From assembly GCA_002898855.1 (NCBI GenBank), contig BEIR01000016.1, positions 1 to 12,669 of the forward strand: a DNA stretch of 12,669 nucleotides, in the 5' to 3' direction. The stretch comes from a bacterium HR41 (GTDB lineage Bacteria; Actinomycetota; Thermoleophilia; Solirubrobacterales; Thermoleophilaceae). Under the pieces are notes generated by a model. The model made no database searches and was not told the DNA's origin. It saw only the letters and a list, made by a program, of their open reading frames with translations. This document shows, in pieces, positions 1-10,742 of this stretch. The position numbers and the translations under genes were made by a program. The first letter of the stretch is position 1. Each line of letters starts with the position of its first letter.

Positions 1-37
1 GCGCTGCTTGCACCAAGAGGCGAACGGCGCGCGAGTC

Positions 38-43
38 TAGCAT
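38..43 (+). promoter_or_regulatory. Predicted -10 element (TAGCAT) for leaderless tyrS mRNA
   Basis: A TANNNT hexamer, TAGCAT, ends 7 nt before the tyrS ATG. This is the spacing expected if transcription starts at or next to the A of the start codon. No Shine-Dalgarno sequence lies at a usable distance; the nearest purine-rich run, at about 15-21, is some 30 nt away. No convincing -35 is visible, and only 50 bases upstream are in the window. Leaderless transcripts are common in Actinobacteria. The call is inferred from spacing and composition. Confidence 0.5.
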
Positions 44-50
44 TGCCGCG

Positions 51-1301
51 ATGACCGACCAGGGCGCTTCAGGTGTCGCGGTTCCGGCTAGCGCTCGCGC
101 GGGCGACCCGCGGGCAGCGGCCGATTGGCTGCTGCGCAACGTGGCCAGCGCCTTGCCCGAGGGCCAGCTAGCCGAGCAGCTCGCGAGCGGTCGCAAGCTG
201 CGGGTGAAGCTCGGTGTCGACCCGACCGCTCCCGACATCCATCTCGGCCACGTCGTGGTGCTGCGCAAGTTGCGCGAGTTCCAGGAACTTGGTCACACGG
301 TGGTTCTGATCATCGGCGACTTCACAGCACGGGTGGGGGACCCGTCGGGGCGTTCGCGCACACGGCCGCGCCTCAATCCCGAGGCGATCGAGGCGAACGC
401 CCGCACTTACCAGGAGCAGGCCTTCCGCGTTCTCGATCGCGACCGCACCGAGGTGGTGCGCAACAGCGCCTGGCTCGACATGCCGATGAGCGACCTGTTC
501 GCGCTGGCCAGCCGCGCCACGGTCGCACAGCTGCTCGACCGCGACGACTTCCGCAAGCGTTACGAGGCGGGCACGCCGATCTCGCTGCTCGAGCTGCTCT
601 ACCCGCTACTGCAGGCTTACGACTCGGTGGCGGTGCGCGCCGACGTCGAGCTAGGAGGCACCGACCAGACCTTCAACCTGCTGTTCGCGCGTGAGATCCA
701 GCAAACCTACGGGCAGTCTCCCCAGTCGATCGTCACCATGCCCATCCTGCCGGGCATCGACGGCGTCCAGAAGATGTCCAAGTCGCTCGGAAACCACATC
801 GGTGTTACCGACCCACCGGAGGAAATGTTCGGGAAGCTGATGCGCATCCCGGACACGGTGATGGACGACTACTACCGGCTGTTGCTCGACGCGCCGCGCG
901 ACCGCTCGCTGTCGCCGATCGAGGCGAAGCGCGCGCTGGCGCGGGCGGTTGTCGCGCAGTTCTGGGGTGCCGAGGCGGCGGTCGCAGCCGAGGCGCGTTT
1001 CAACCGCATCCACGTAGAACGGCGAGCTCCCGACGACGTCGAAGAGGTGGCGATCGCTGCGCCGGGCGAACGGTTAGCAGTCGCCCCTCTCCTGGCCGAT
1101 GCGTTCGGTATCTCGCGCTCAGAGGCGCGGCGGCTTGTGGCGCAGGGTGCCGTGGAGGTGGGCGGCGAGCGTCTCCCGCGCGACGCGCAAGACGTCCCCG
1201 CAACGCTCGTCGACGGTGCGATCGTGCGGCTTGGCAAGAGGCGCTTCAAGCGCGTACGGCTCGTCGACGCGGCCAGCGCTCGTCCCGACGCAACGATCTG
1301 A
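51..1301 (+). CDS. tyrS: Tyrosyl-tRNA synthetase
   Basis: This cytoplasmic class I aminoacyl-tRNA synthetase attaches tyrosine to tRNA-Tyr using ATP. The 416-residue product is the normal family length. The catalytic Rossmann domain carries the HIGH-type signature as HLGH at residues 64-67, within the stretch LGVDPTAPDIHLGH typical of the TyrZ-like branch. GGTDQ at 202-206 belongs to the tyrosine/tRNA pocket, and the KMSKS loop is exact at 241-245. A C-terminal S4-type RNA-binding domain spans about 343-405 (ISRSEARRLVAQGAVEVGG region). The ATG at 51 is preferred because a -10 hexamer sits 7 nt upstream. The first 20 or so residues are low-complexity and could be trimmed if a later start is used, but no better start is visible. 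It ends about 55 nt before the rRNA promoter, with no T-tract terminator between. The function is secure. Confidence 0.97.
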   Translation: MTDQGASGVAVPASARAGDPRAAADWLLRNVASALPEGQLAEQLASGRKLRVKLGVDPTAPDIHLGHVVVLRKLREFQELGHTVVLIIGDFTARVGDPSGRSRTRPRLNPEAIEANARTYQEQAFRVLDRDRTEVVRNSAWLDMPMSDLFALASRATVAQLLDRDDFRKRYEAGTPISLLELLYPLLQAYDSVAVRADVELGGTDQTFNLLFAREIQQTYGQSPQSIVTMPILPGIDGVQKMSKSLGNHIGVTDPPEEMFGKLMRIPDTVMDDYYRLLLDAPRDRSLSPIEAKRALARAVVAQFWGAEAAVAAEARFNRIHVERRAPDDVEEVAIAAPGERLAVAPLLADAFGISRSEARRLVAQGAVEVGGERLPRDAQDVPATLVDGAIVRLGKRRFKRVRLVDAASARPDATI

Positions 1302-1353
1302 GCGCAGTCGCGCAGAGGATCTGGACAGCGCGCGGGGCGCTCGCCGTGCGCGG

Positions 1354-1362
1354 TGCTACACT
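1354..1362 (+). promoter_or_regulatory. Predicted rRNA operon promoter (extended -10, TGCTACACT)
   Basis: TGCTACACT contains a TG-N extension followed by the -10 hexamer TACACT (1357-1362), which would start transcription near 1369. It lies just downstream of tyrS and about 50 nt before the pre-16S processing arm, where an rrn promoter is expected. No good -35 hexamer is present at 16-18 nt; TGGACA at 1322-1327 is too far upstream. The extended -10 may compensate. The call comes from position and motif only, and other promoters upstream of tyrS could contribute. Confidence 0.5.
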
Positions 1363-1413
1363 CCCCCGTCCGGAACCGGCCGCGGGCTGGAGTCCCCGGC
1401 CGCGGCGGGAAGA

Positions 1414-1436
1414 GGTCCTTGAAAACTCGGCAGCGT
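1414..1436 (+). other. Pre-16S processing stem, 5' arm
   Basis: These 23 bases are complementary to 3214-3236 in the 16S-23S spacer, with one U.G wobble (at 1419). The two arms enclose the whole 16S gene, so the transcript would form the long helix cut by RNase III-type enzymes during 16S maturation. The arm contains the core CCTTGAAAACT, which recurs in the pre-23S arm at 3306. Complementarity is seen directly; processing is inferred from known rRNA maturation. Confidence 0.85.
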
Positions 1437-1577
1437 GCGACGCGAGAGCTTGCTCTCGCGGGCGGCCCGTACTCCTGCGCAGTTTCGGCTGCGCAAGGAG
1501 CCAGACCGACTCGTCCGCTACAGGAGCGGACGGGCTTCACGAGGCTTGTCGAGCCTGTTCGAGGCTCACGACAGTCT
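1437..1577 (+). other. rRNA leader with a series of hairpins
   Basis: The transcribed leader between the processing arm and mature 16S folds into consecutive short hairpins. Bases 1441-1448 pair with 1453-1460 (8 bp, CUUG loop). Bases 1472-1482 pair with 1489-1500 (a GCGCAG/CTGCGC core extended by CTCCT/AGGAG with one bulged A). Bases 1512-1519 pair with 1525-1532 (8 bp). Bases 1542-1567 can form either of two overlapping hairpins: 1542-1546 with 1552-1556, or 1551-1556 with 1562-1567. The leader probably assists antitermination and 16S folding as in other bacteria. I could not identify a clear boxA. No protein-coding signal is visible. Confidence 0.6.
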
Positions 1578-3140
<1,563 letters not shown>

Positions 3141-3213
3141 GGGAGAAGCCTGGAGCTGCGACCGCAGCGCGGTCGCCTCGAGAGCTCCCGAACGTCGGCC
3201 GGGCCGCGCACGT

Positions 3214-3236
3214 ACGCTGCCGAGTTTTCAGGGACC
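3214..3236 (+). other. Pre-16S processing stem, 3' arm
   Basis: This arm is complementary to 1414-1436 over 23 positions, with one wobble pair. It carries ACGCTGCCGAGTTTTCAGGG and lies about 75 nt beyond the mature 16S 3' end. Together with its 5' partner it would form the duplex excised during 16S maturation. Confidence 0.85.
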
Positions 3237-3304
3237 GCTCCCGCTGCAGGAGTGGCCGAGCGCCCTAGTTCGGGGGCGTCCGCGCTCCGTCGCGGCCGGT
3301 GCGG

Positions 3305-3370
3305 CCCTTGAAAACTGCACAGTCGGCAGACACATCGCTCCACGCGGAGCGAAAGTGTCACCGAGACGCG
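3305..3370 (+). other. Pre-23S processing stem, 5' side with an inserted hairpin
   Basis: Bases 3305-3327 (starting CCCTTGAAAACTGCACAG) pair with 6433-6455 beyond the 23S gene, with one wobble. Bases 3361-3370 (CCGAGACGCG) pair with 6423-6432. On the 3' side these two segments are contiguous. On the 5' side a local hairpin separates them: 3329-3333 with 3355-3359, and 3336-3341 with 3346-3351, loop ACGC. The predicted structure is a three-way junction at the base of the pre-23S helix. Pairings are visible in the sequence; the role in RNase III-type processing is inferred. Confidence 0.85.
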
Positions 3371-3407
3371 AGACCGGTCGGTGCTACGTGCCCGGCCGGT
3401 AGCTCAC

Positions 3408-6413
<3,006 letters not shown>

Positions 6414-6422
6414 ATTTCTTCG

Positions 6423-6455
6423 CGCGTCTCGGGCCGACTGTGCGGTTTTCAAGGG
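6423..6455 (+). other. Pre-23S processing stem, 3' arm
   Basis: Bases 6433-6455 (containing CCGACTGTGCGGTTTTCAAG) are complementary to 3305-3327. The adjoining 6423-6432 (CGCGTCTCGG) are complementary to 3361-3370. The arm begins about 10 nt after the mature 23S 3' end. The remaining 46 bases before 5S hold no gene, only a small hairpin at 6490-6502 (AGCTT/AAGCT) abutting the 5S 5' end. Confidence 0.85.
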
Positions 6456-6501
6456 TCGTAGTCGCGGCTCGATGCAGTCGCTGAAATAGAGCTTGAAAAG
6501 C

Positions 6502-6619
<118 letters not shown>

Positions 6620-6628
6620 TCGAGTTGT

Positions 6629-6665
6629 GAGGGCGCGCCGCTAGCGGCGCGCCCTCATTCTTTTT
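6629..6665 (+). terminator. Intrinsic terminator of the rRNA operon
   Basis: A perfect inverted repeat has arms 6629-6640 and 6645-6656 (12 bp, almost all G-C) around a CTAG loop. A T-rich run (ATTCTTTTT, 6657-6665) follows. It lies 10 nt after the 5S 3' end. This is a textbook Rho-independent terminator and closes the rrn transcript. Confidence 0.93.
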
Positions 6666-6834
6666 GGCTTCGCCCGGCGGTGTCTGCGCCGACCGATAAC
6701 GCTGGCGCGCTGCAGCACGGCCCGCCAAGCGCCGCGCGGTGCTCCGGCGGCGAGGTCAGGTCAGCGCTGCTCCAAGCTGGAGAGCTGGGTGCGCAACCAG
6801 AGCGGTACTGGTCCCTGGCGGCGACCGGGGTGTG

Positions 6835-6840
6835 TACCCT
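6835..6840 (+). promoter_or_regulatory. Predicted -10 element (TACCCT) for a leaderless mRNA
   Basis: TACCCT is a TANNNT hexamer ending exactly 7 nt before the GTG at 6848. The spacing matches that between TAGCAT and the tyrS ATG. It implies transcription starting at the first codon base of the downstream gene. No -35 of note is visible. The 169 bases between the rRNA terminator and this element (6666-6834) hold nothing else I recognise. Confidence 0.45.
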
Positions 6841-6847
6841 GCTCGGC

Positions 6848-7237
6848 GTGAACGCCCTCGAAATAGTGGTGCTCGCGATCGTCCTCGTGGTGGTCGTCGC
6901 CTTCCTGGCCGGCATGGTCGCGGCTCGCCGTCGAGCGGAGGCTTTGGCGCCAGAACTCGAGCGTCACCTCGCGGCCGTCGAGCGACGCCTCGCCGAGGCG
7001 CAGGCAGCGGACCCGACCTGGCGGCGGGAAGTACTCGAAGCAGCGGCGCGTCGAGCGCTGCGAAGCGAACGTCCCGAACTCGCAGATCTGGCACTGCGAT
7101 TGGTGCGCGTTCACGACGCCCCCGGCGCGCACGAGGACGAGGCGGAGTTCGAGGTCGACCCACCCGGCGCGGACGCAAGCGTGCGCATCAGGGTGGCGCG
7201 ACAGCGGGGCGAGTGGGAGGCAGAGATCCGCGGCTAG
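6848..7237 (+). CDS. Small membrane-anchored protein, function unknown
   Basis: I do not recognise the family. The 129-residue product begins with one strongly hydrophobic segment (residues about 4-25, rich in V, L, I and A) followed directly by RRR. It is therefore probably an N-in membrane anchor with the rest in the cytoplasm. Residues about 27-72 are charged and Ala/Leu/Arg/Glu-rich, fitting an amphipathic helix or short coiled coil. The C-terminal third is acidic and then alternates charged and hydrophobic residues (SVRIRVARQRGEWEAEI), suggesting a beta-hairpin. The GTG start was chosen because the membrane segment follows at once and a -10 lies 7 nt upstream. The frame stays open back to a GTG at 6680, but that 56-residue extension is low-complexity. 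It stands between the rrn terminator and the murA cluster. Confidence 0.6.
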   Translation: MNALEIVVLAIVLVVVVAFLAGMVAARRRAEALAPELERHLAAVERRLAEAQAADPTWRREVLEAAARRALRSERPELADLALRLVRVHDAPGAHEDEAEFEVDPPGADASVRIRVARQRGEWEAEIRG

Positions 7238-7676
7238 CCGCGAGCTCGTTAGCCGCCGGTGATAACGCGGGCGTGGGCGGCCTGCTTCGGCGAGCCCGCC
7301 GGGCGCCTACGAACCGATGCGGCAGCAACGCATGTCGCAGGGTCGGCGGCGACACGCGATGTCGCCGTGTATGTCGGGCGCGGCCGTGCCGACGCCGCCG
7401 CTTCAGCTCGCAGACAGTACGCCTCTAGCGTCGCGAGGCGCACGGCGAAGTCGAGCGCGCGAACGACGCGTGCGCTAAGTGTCGTGGGCGCACTGTCCCG
7501 AGGGCAAGTCGACACGAACACCTGTTCGACAGGCTAGTGCGCAGCGCGGACGGAAACGCGGCGGGGGCAGGCGCGGTCCTACAGGAGACGACGCGCTCGT
7601 GGCGAAAGCTCGCTACGTGCTCTCCGCTACGCTTGCGGCGCCCCGCCACCTCGAGCCAGCGACCTACAGGGGACGC
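7238..7676 (+). other. Gene-poor intergenic region upstream of murA
   Basis: This holds about 440 bases with no convincing gene. Short open frames occur on both strands, but their products are Ala/Arg-rich with no recognisable motif, as expected from GC-rich DNA. A hairpin at 7347-7367 (CGGCGACA/TGTCGCCG, loop CGCGA) lacks a T-tract and is at best a weak terminator for the upstream gene. TACGCT at 7628-7633 is a candidate -10 for the murA-his transcript, which would give a leader of about 37 nt; no clear -35 accompanies it. AGGGGA at 7668-7673 is a modest ribosome-binding site for murA. I find no tRNA, SRP RNA or RNase P RNA signature. Confidence 0.5.
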
Positions 7677-9011
7677 ATGGAGAAGTTCGTAATCGAGGGC
7701 GGCGTGCCGCTCTCCGGCACGATCACGCCGGCAGGAAACAAGAACGCCGCGCTTCCCGCGCTCGCCGCCGCGCTCCTCACGGAGGAGCGCGTCGTGCTGC
7801 GCAACATCCCACACATCCGCGACGTCGAGACGATGATCGAACTTCTGCGGCTGCTCGGTGCCGATGCCGACTGGATCGACCGCAACGTCGTCGCGGTGTG
7901 TGCTGCCGGGGTCAAGGAAACTGCCGTCGATCCCGAGCTGGCACGCCAAATCCGTGCCTCGTTCCTGCTCGCCGGTCCGCTTCTAGCGCGCTTCGGTCGC
8001 GCGCTGATGCCACCACCAGGTGGCGACGTGATCGGGCGGCGGCGACTGGACCCCCACCTCGATGCCTTCCGTGCTCTCGGGGCCGAAGTGCGCAGCGGCG
8101 CGCACTACGAGATCGTCGCGCCCAACGGCCTGCGGCCCTGCGACTTCTTCATGGACGAGCCGTCGGTGATGGCGACCGAGAACGCATTGATGGCTGCCGC
8201 GCTGACGCCCGGCACCACGATCATCCACAACGCCGCCGCCGAGCCTCACGTCCAGGATCTCGCGCGGCTGCTGACCGCGATGGGTGCGCGCGTCGAGGGG
8301 ATCGGGTCGAACCGGCTTGTCGTTGAGGGGCGGCGCGAGCTCGGCGGAGCGGACTTCACGATCGGTCCCGACCACATCGAGATCGGCAGCTTCATTGCCC
8401 TCGCTGCCTGCACTGGTGGGCAGTTGAGGATCAAAGACACAGTGCCCGACGACCTGCGGATGGTGCGGATCGCGTTCGAACGGCTCGGCTGCCGGATCGA
8501 GTTTGAAGGGCGCGACGTCGTCGTCCCCGCCGGGCAAACGCTGCGCGTCCGCGATGACGACGGCAACGCTGTCGCGAAGATCGAGGACGGCCCCTGGCCT
8601 GCGTTTCCCGCCGACCTCACCTCGATCGTGGTCGCGATGGCCACACAAGCCGACGGTCTGATCCTGATCCACGAGAAGATGTTCGAGAACCGGTTGTTCT
8701 TCGTCGACAAGCTCGTCAGCATGGGCGCTCGCGTGATCGTGTGCGACCCGCACCGAGCTGTCGTCAGCGGCCCCAGCAAACTGCGCGGGCAACGGCTCGA
8801 AAGCCCCGACATCCGCGCCGGCATGGCTTTGCTGATTGCCGCGCTCTGCGCCGAAGGGGTCTCAGAGATCGGCAACGTCCGCCAGATCGACCGCGGCTAC
8901 GAGCGGATCGATGAGCGCCTGCGCGCGCTCGGTGCACGCATCGAACGGGTCGGGTCACCGGAAGAACCGATCGTGCTGCGCGCCGCACGCGGCACGGCGG
9001 GCGCGCTGTAA
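7677..9011 (+). CDS. murA: UDP-N-acetylglucosamine 1-carboxyvinyltransferase (MurA), Asp-type active site
   Basis: MurA transfers enolpyruvate from phosphoenolpyruvate to UDP-GlcNAc, the first committed cytoplasmic step of peptidoglycan synthesis. The 444-residue protein has the EPT (EPSP-synthase-like) fold throughout. NKNAALP at 21-27 holds the substrate-contacting Lys22/Asn23 equivalents. The active-site loop reads PPGGDVIGRRRLDPH (113-127), with Asp117 where E. coli has Cys115. FPADL at 310-314 includes Asp313, equivalent to the general-base Asp305. DRGYERIDERLRALGA (405-420) is the conserved C-terminal signature. ATG 7677 is preferred over the longer open frame from 7479, because MEKFVIEGG matches the usual MurA N-terminus and AGGGGA precedes it. 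hisZ begins on the next base after the stop. A MurA-like paralogue with a different substrate is a minor alternative. The Asp variant predicts fosfomycin insensitivity. Confidence 0.93.
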   Translation: MEKFVIEGGVPLSGTITPAGNKNAALPALAAALLTEERVVLRNIPHIRDVETMIELLRLLGADADWIDRNVVAVCAAGVKETAVDPELARQIRASFLLAGPLLARFGRALMPPPGGDVIGRRRLDPHLDAFRALGAEVRSGAHYEIVAPNGLRPCDFFMDEPSVMATENALMAAALTPGTTIIHNAAAEPHVQDLARLLTAMGARVEGIGSNRLVVEGRRELGGADFTIGPDHIEIGSFIALAACTGGQLRIKDTVPDDLRMVRIAFERLGCRIEFEGRDVVVPAGQTLRVRDDDGNAVAKIEDGPWPAFPADLTSIVVAMATQADGLILIHEKMFENRLFFVDKLVSMGARVIVCDPHRAVVSGPSKLRGQRLESPDIRAGMALLIAALCAEGVSEIGNVRQIDRGYERIDERLRALGARIERVGSPEEPIVLRAARGTAGAL

Positions 9012-10025
9012 TTGCTGTTCCCAAGCGCATCAACCGACCCCGTCGCGGCCACCGCGCCCCTCGCCCGCCGTCTGCCGGCCGGGATGCGGGACGTGCTGCC
9101 CGACGAGATGCGCGAGCTGCGCGAGCTGTCCGACGTGCTGCGCAGCACGTTCGTTGCGGCCGGCTACGGCGAGGTCTGGACCCCGGCGCTCGAGTTCGAA
9201 GAGGTCTTGCGGCTCGGCGACCCGGATGCCGCCAAAGCGGCCTACAAACTGTTCGACGAGCACGGGCGAGCCCTAGCGCTGCGTTCGGACATGACGATCC
9301 CGATCGCGCGGCTCGCAGCTACACGCCTCGCCGCCGAAAGGCCGCCACTGCGGGTGTGCTACTTCGCTCACGCCTACCGCACCGGACCGGTGCGTGCCGA
9401 CCAGCCACACGAGTTCCTGCAAGCCGGGATCGAACTGCTGGGCGTGGCCGAGCCGGACGGCGAGGCCGAAGTGATCGCACTCTCGCTCGCCGGTCTCGAG
9501 CGCTGCGGTTTGGAGCGCCACCGGGTCGGGATCGGTGACGCCGCCCTCTATCCGCAGTTGTTGGCGGCGCTCGGTGTCGACGATGAAGCGCGGCGGGCTT
9601 TGCTCGCAGCGCTCGGGAGGCGCGACCTCGTGGCGGTGGAGCGTCTCGCCGGCGCGCTACCGACGACCGCGGCGAAGCGAGCCGTCGCCGCGGCGAACGC
9701 TCGTGGCGGGCCCGAGGTGCTGGAGCTGGTCGCCGATCTCGTGCCGGCTTGTGCCGCGCGCCTTCGCGGCCTATTCGAGCGCCTTGCCGCCGCCGGTCAC
9801 GGTGAACGTGTGATCCTCGATCTCGGTTTGCGTCGCGACTTCGCCTACTACACCGGCATCGTCTGCGAGTTCTACGATCCGGCGGTCGGCTTCGCTGTCG
9901 GCGGCGGTGGCCGCTACGACGACCTCGTCGCGCGCTTCGGCCGCGACCTGACCGGTTTCGGTGTCGCATTCGACCTGCAGCGTGTCCACCTCGCCCAAGC
10001 AGCCGAGGAGCGGACACGAGCATGA
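9012..10025 (+). CDS. hisZ: ATP phosphoribosyltransferase regulatory subunit HisZ
   Basis: HisZ is a catalytically inactive paralogue of the histidyl-tRNA synthetase core. It binds short-form HisG to build the active, histidine-regulated ATP phosphoribosyltransferase. The 337-residue product keeps class II synthetase landmarks: LPAGMRDVLP (21-30), LRSDMTIPIARL (90-101) and the motif 2 strand with AYRTG and FLQAGIELLG (121-144), LRRDFAYYTGIVCEFY (273-288), and GGGGRYDDL plus GFGVAFDLQRV (297-325). The C-terminal anticodon-binding domain of true HisRS is absent, and hisG is adjacent; both favour HisZ over HisS. The start is called as TTG at 9012, directly after the murA stop. The next in-frame ATG, 9084, would cut into the conserved LPAGMRD segment. 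It overlaps hisG by 4 nt, so translational coupling is likely. Confidence 0.92.
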   Translation: MLFPSASTDPVAATAPLARRLPAGMRDVLPDEMRELRELSDVLRSTFVAAGYGEVWTPALEFEEVLRLGDPDAAKAAYKLFDEHGRALALRSDMTIPIARLAATRLAAERPPLRVCYFAHAYRTGPVRADQPHEFLQAGIELLGVAEPDGEAEVIALSLAGLERCGLERHRVGIGDAALYPQLLAALGVDDEARRALLAALGRRDLVAVERLAGALPTTAAKRAVAAANARGGPEVLELVADLVPACAARLRGLFERLAAAGHGERVILDLGLRRDFAYYTGIVCEFYDPAVGFAVGGGGRYDDLVARFGRDLTGFGVAFDLQRVHLAQAAEERTRA

Positions 10026-10729
10026 GCAGCGCACCGGGCGAACGCTCGTCACTCGCGGGACTCGTCCTGGCGATACCCCGCGGGGCGCTGTTCCAGGAAA
10101 CGCTCGCGCTGCTCGATCGCCTCGGTTACGACACGGACTCGATCAGGAAAAACGAGCGGCGGCTGCTCTTCCCTGAGCTCGGGATCGTGACCATGCGACC
10201 GAGCGACGTCCCCACCTATGTCGAGCACGGGGCGGCCGACCTCGGGATCACCGGCAAGGACGTTATTTGCGAACAGAGCGACCGCGACGTATACGAGCTC
10301 CTCGACCTCGGGTACGGCCGCTGCCGGATGGTGCTGGCAGCGGCGTCCGGTAGCGACGCGCTAGGCGAGTCGCTGCGCCGTCTCGGCCGCATGCGTGTCG
10401 CGACCAAGTACCCGCGCACGACGCGCGAGTACTTCGCGCGAACCGGGCGCCACGTCGAGGTCGTCGAGGTCAAAGGTTCGGTCGAGATCGCGCCGCGTTG
10501 CGGACTAGCCGACGGGATCGTCGACCTCACTGCGACCGGCCGTACGCTCGCCGAGAACGGTTTGCAGGTGGTGGAGGAGATCGCGACCTCGACCGCACGG
10601 CTGATCGCCAACCCGGTCGCTCACAAGCTCAAGGCGCGCGCTCTCGACGAGTTCGTGGAGCGTGTCAAAGCCGTGGTCAACGGCGGTGCGCCTCCCGGCG
10701 GGCGCTCCGGCGAAGGCAGTCCTCGGTAG
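10022..10729 (+). CDS. hisG: ATP phosphoribosyltransferase catalytic subunit, short form HisG
   Basis: HisG condenses ATP with PRPP to make phosphoribosyl-ATP, the first step of histidine synthesis. The 235-residue protein has the N-terminal AIPRGALFQETLALL segment (18-32), RPSDVPTYVEHGAADLGITG (59-78) of the periplasmic-binding-protein-like fold, and the PRPP-binding loop DLTATGRTL (168-176). It ends shortly after the KARALDEFVERV helix, so the C-terminal ACT-like regulatory domain of long HisG (about 300 residues) is missing. Short HisG requires HisZ, which is encoded immediately upstream. The ATG overlaps the hisZ stop as ATGA. The last 15 residues are Gly/Pro/Arg-rich and probably disordered. 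The assignment is firm. Confidence 0.95.
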   Translation: MSSAPGERSSLAGLVLAIPRGALFQETLALLDRLGYDTDSIRKNERRLLFPELGIVTMRPSDVPTYVEHGAADLGITGKDVICEQSDRDVYELLDLGYGRCRMVLAAASGSDALGESLRRLGRMRVATKYPRTTREYFARTGRHVEVVEVKGSVEIAPRCGLADGIVDLTATGRTLAENGLQVVEEIATSTARLIANPVAHKLKARALDEFVERVKAVVNGGAPPGGRSGEGSPR

Positions 10730-10742
10730 CGTGCAGGCCACG

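Noticed and set aside
7347..7367. Hairpin as an intrinsic terminator after the unknown membrane protein
   Set aside because: The stem is good (8 bp), but no T-tract follows and it lies 110 nt after the stop codon, so I record it only as a hairpin.
7249..7537. Short open frames on both strands (about 90 residues) in the gap before murA
   Set aside because: They overlap each other antiparallel, show no recognisable motif, have no start signals, and their composition is what GC-rich DNA gives by chance.
7479..7676. N-terminal extension of murA from the upstream in-frame ATG at 7479 (66 extra residues)
   Set aside because: The extension is Arg/Gly/Ala-rich without any motif, and MurA proteins begin at the MEKFVIEGG-type segment encoded from 7677.
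9012..10025. Histidyl-tRNA synthetase (HisS) rather than HisZ
   Set aside because: The protein is only 337 residues, lacks the C-terminal anticodon-binding domain, and sits next to a short-form hisG.
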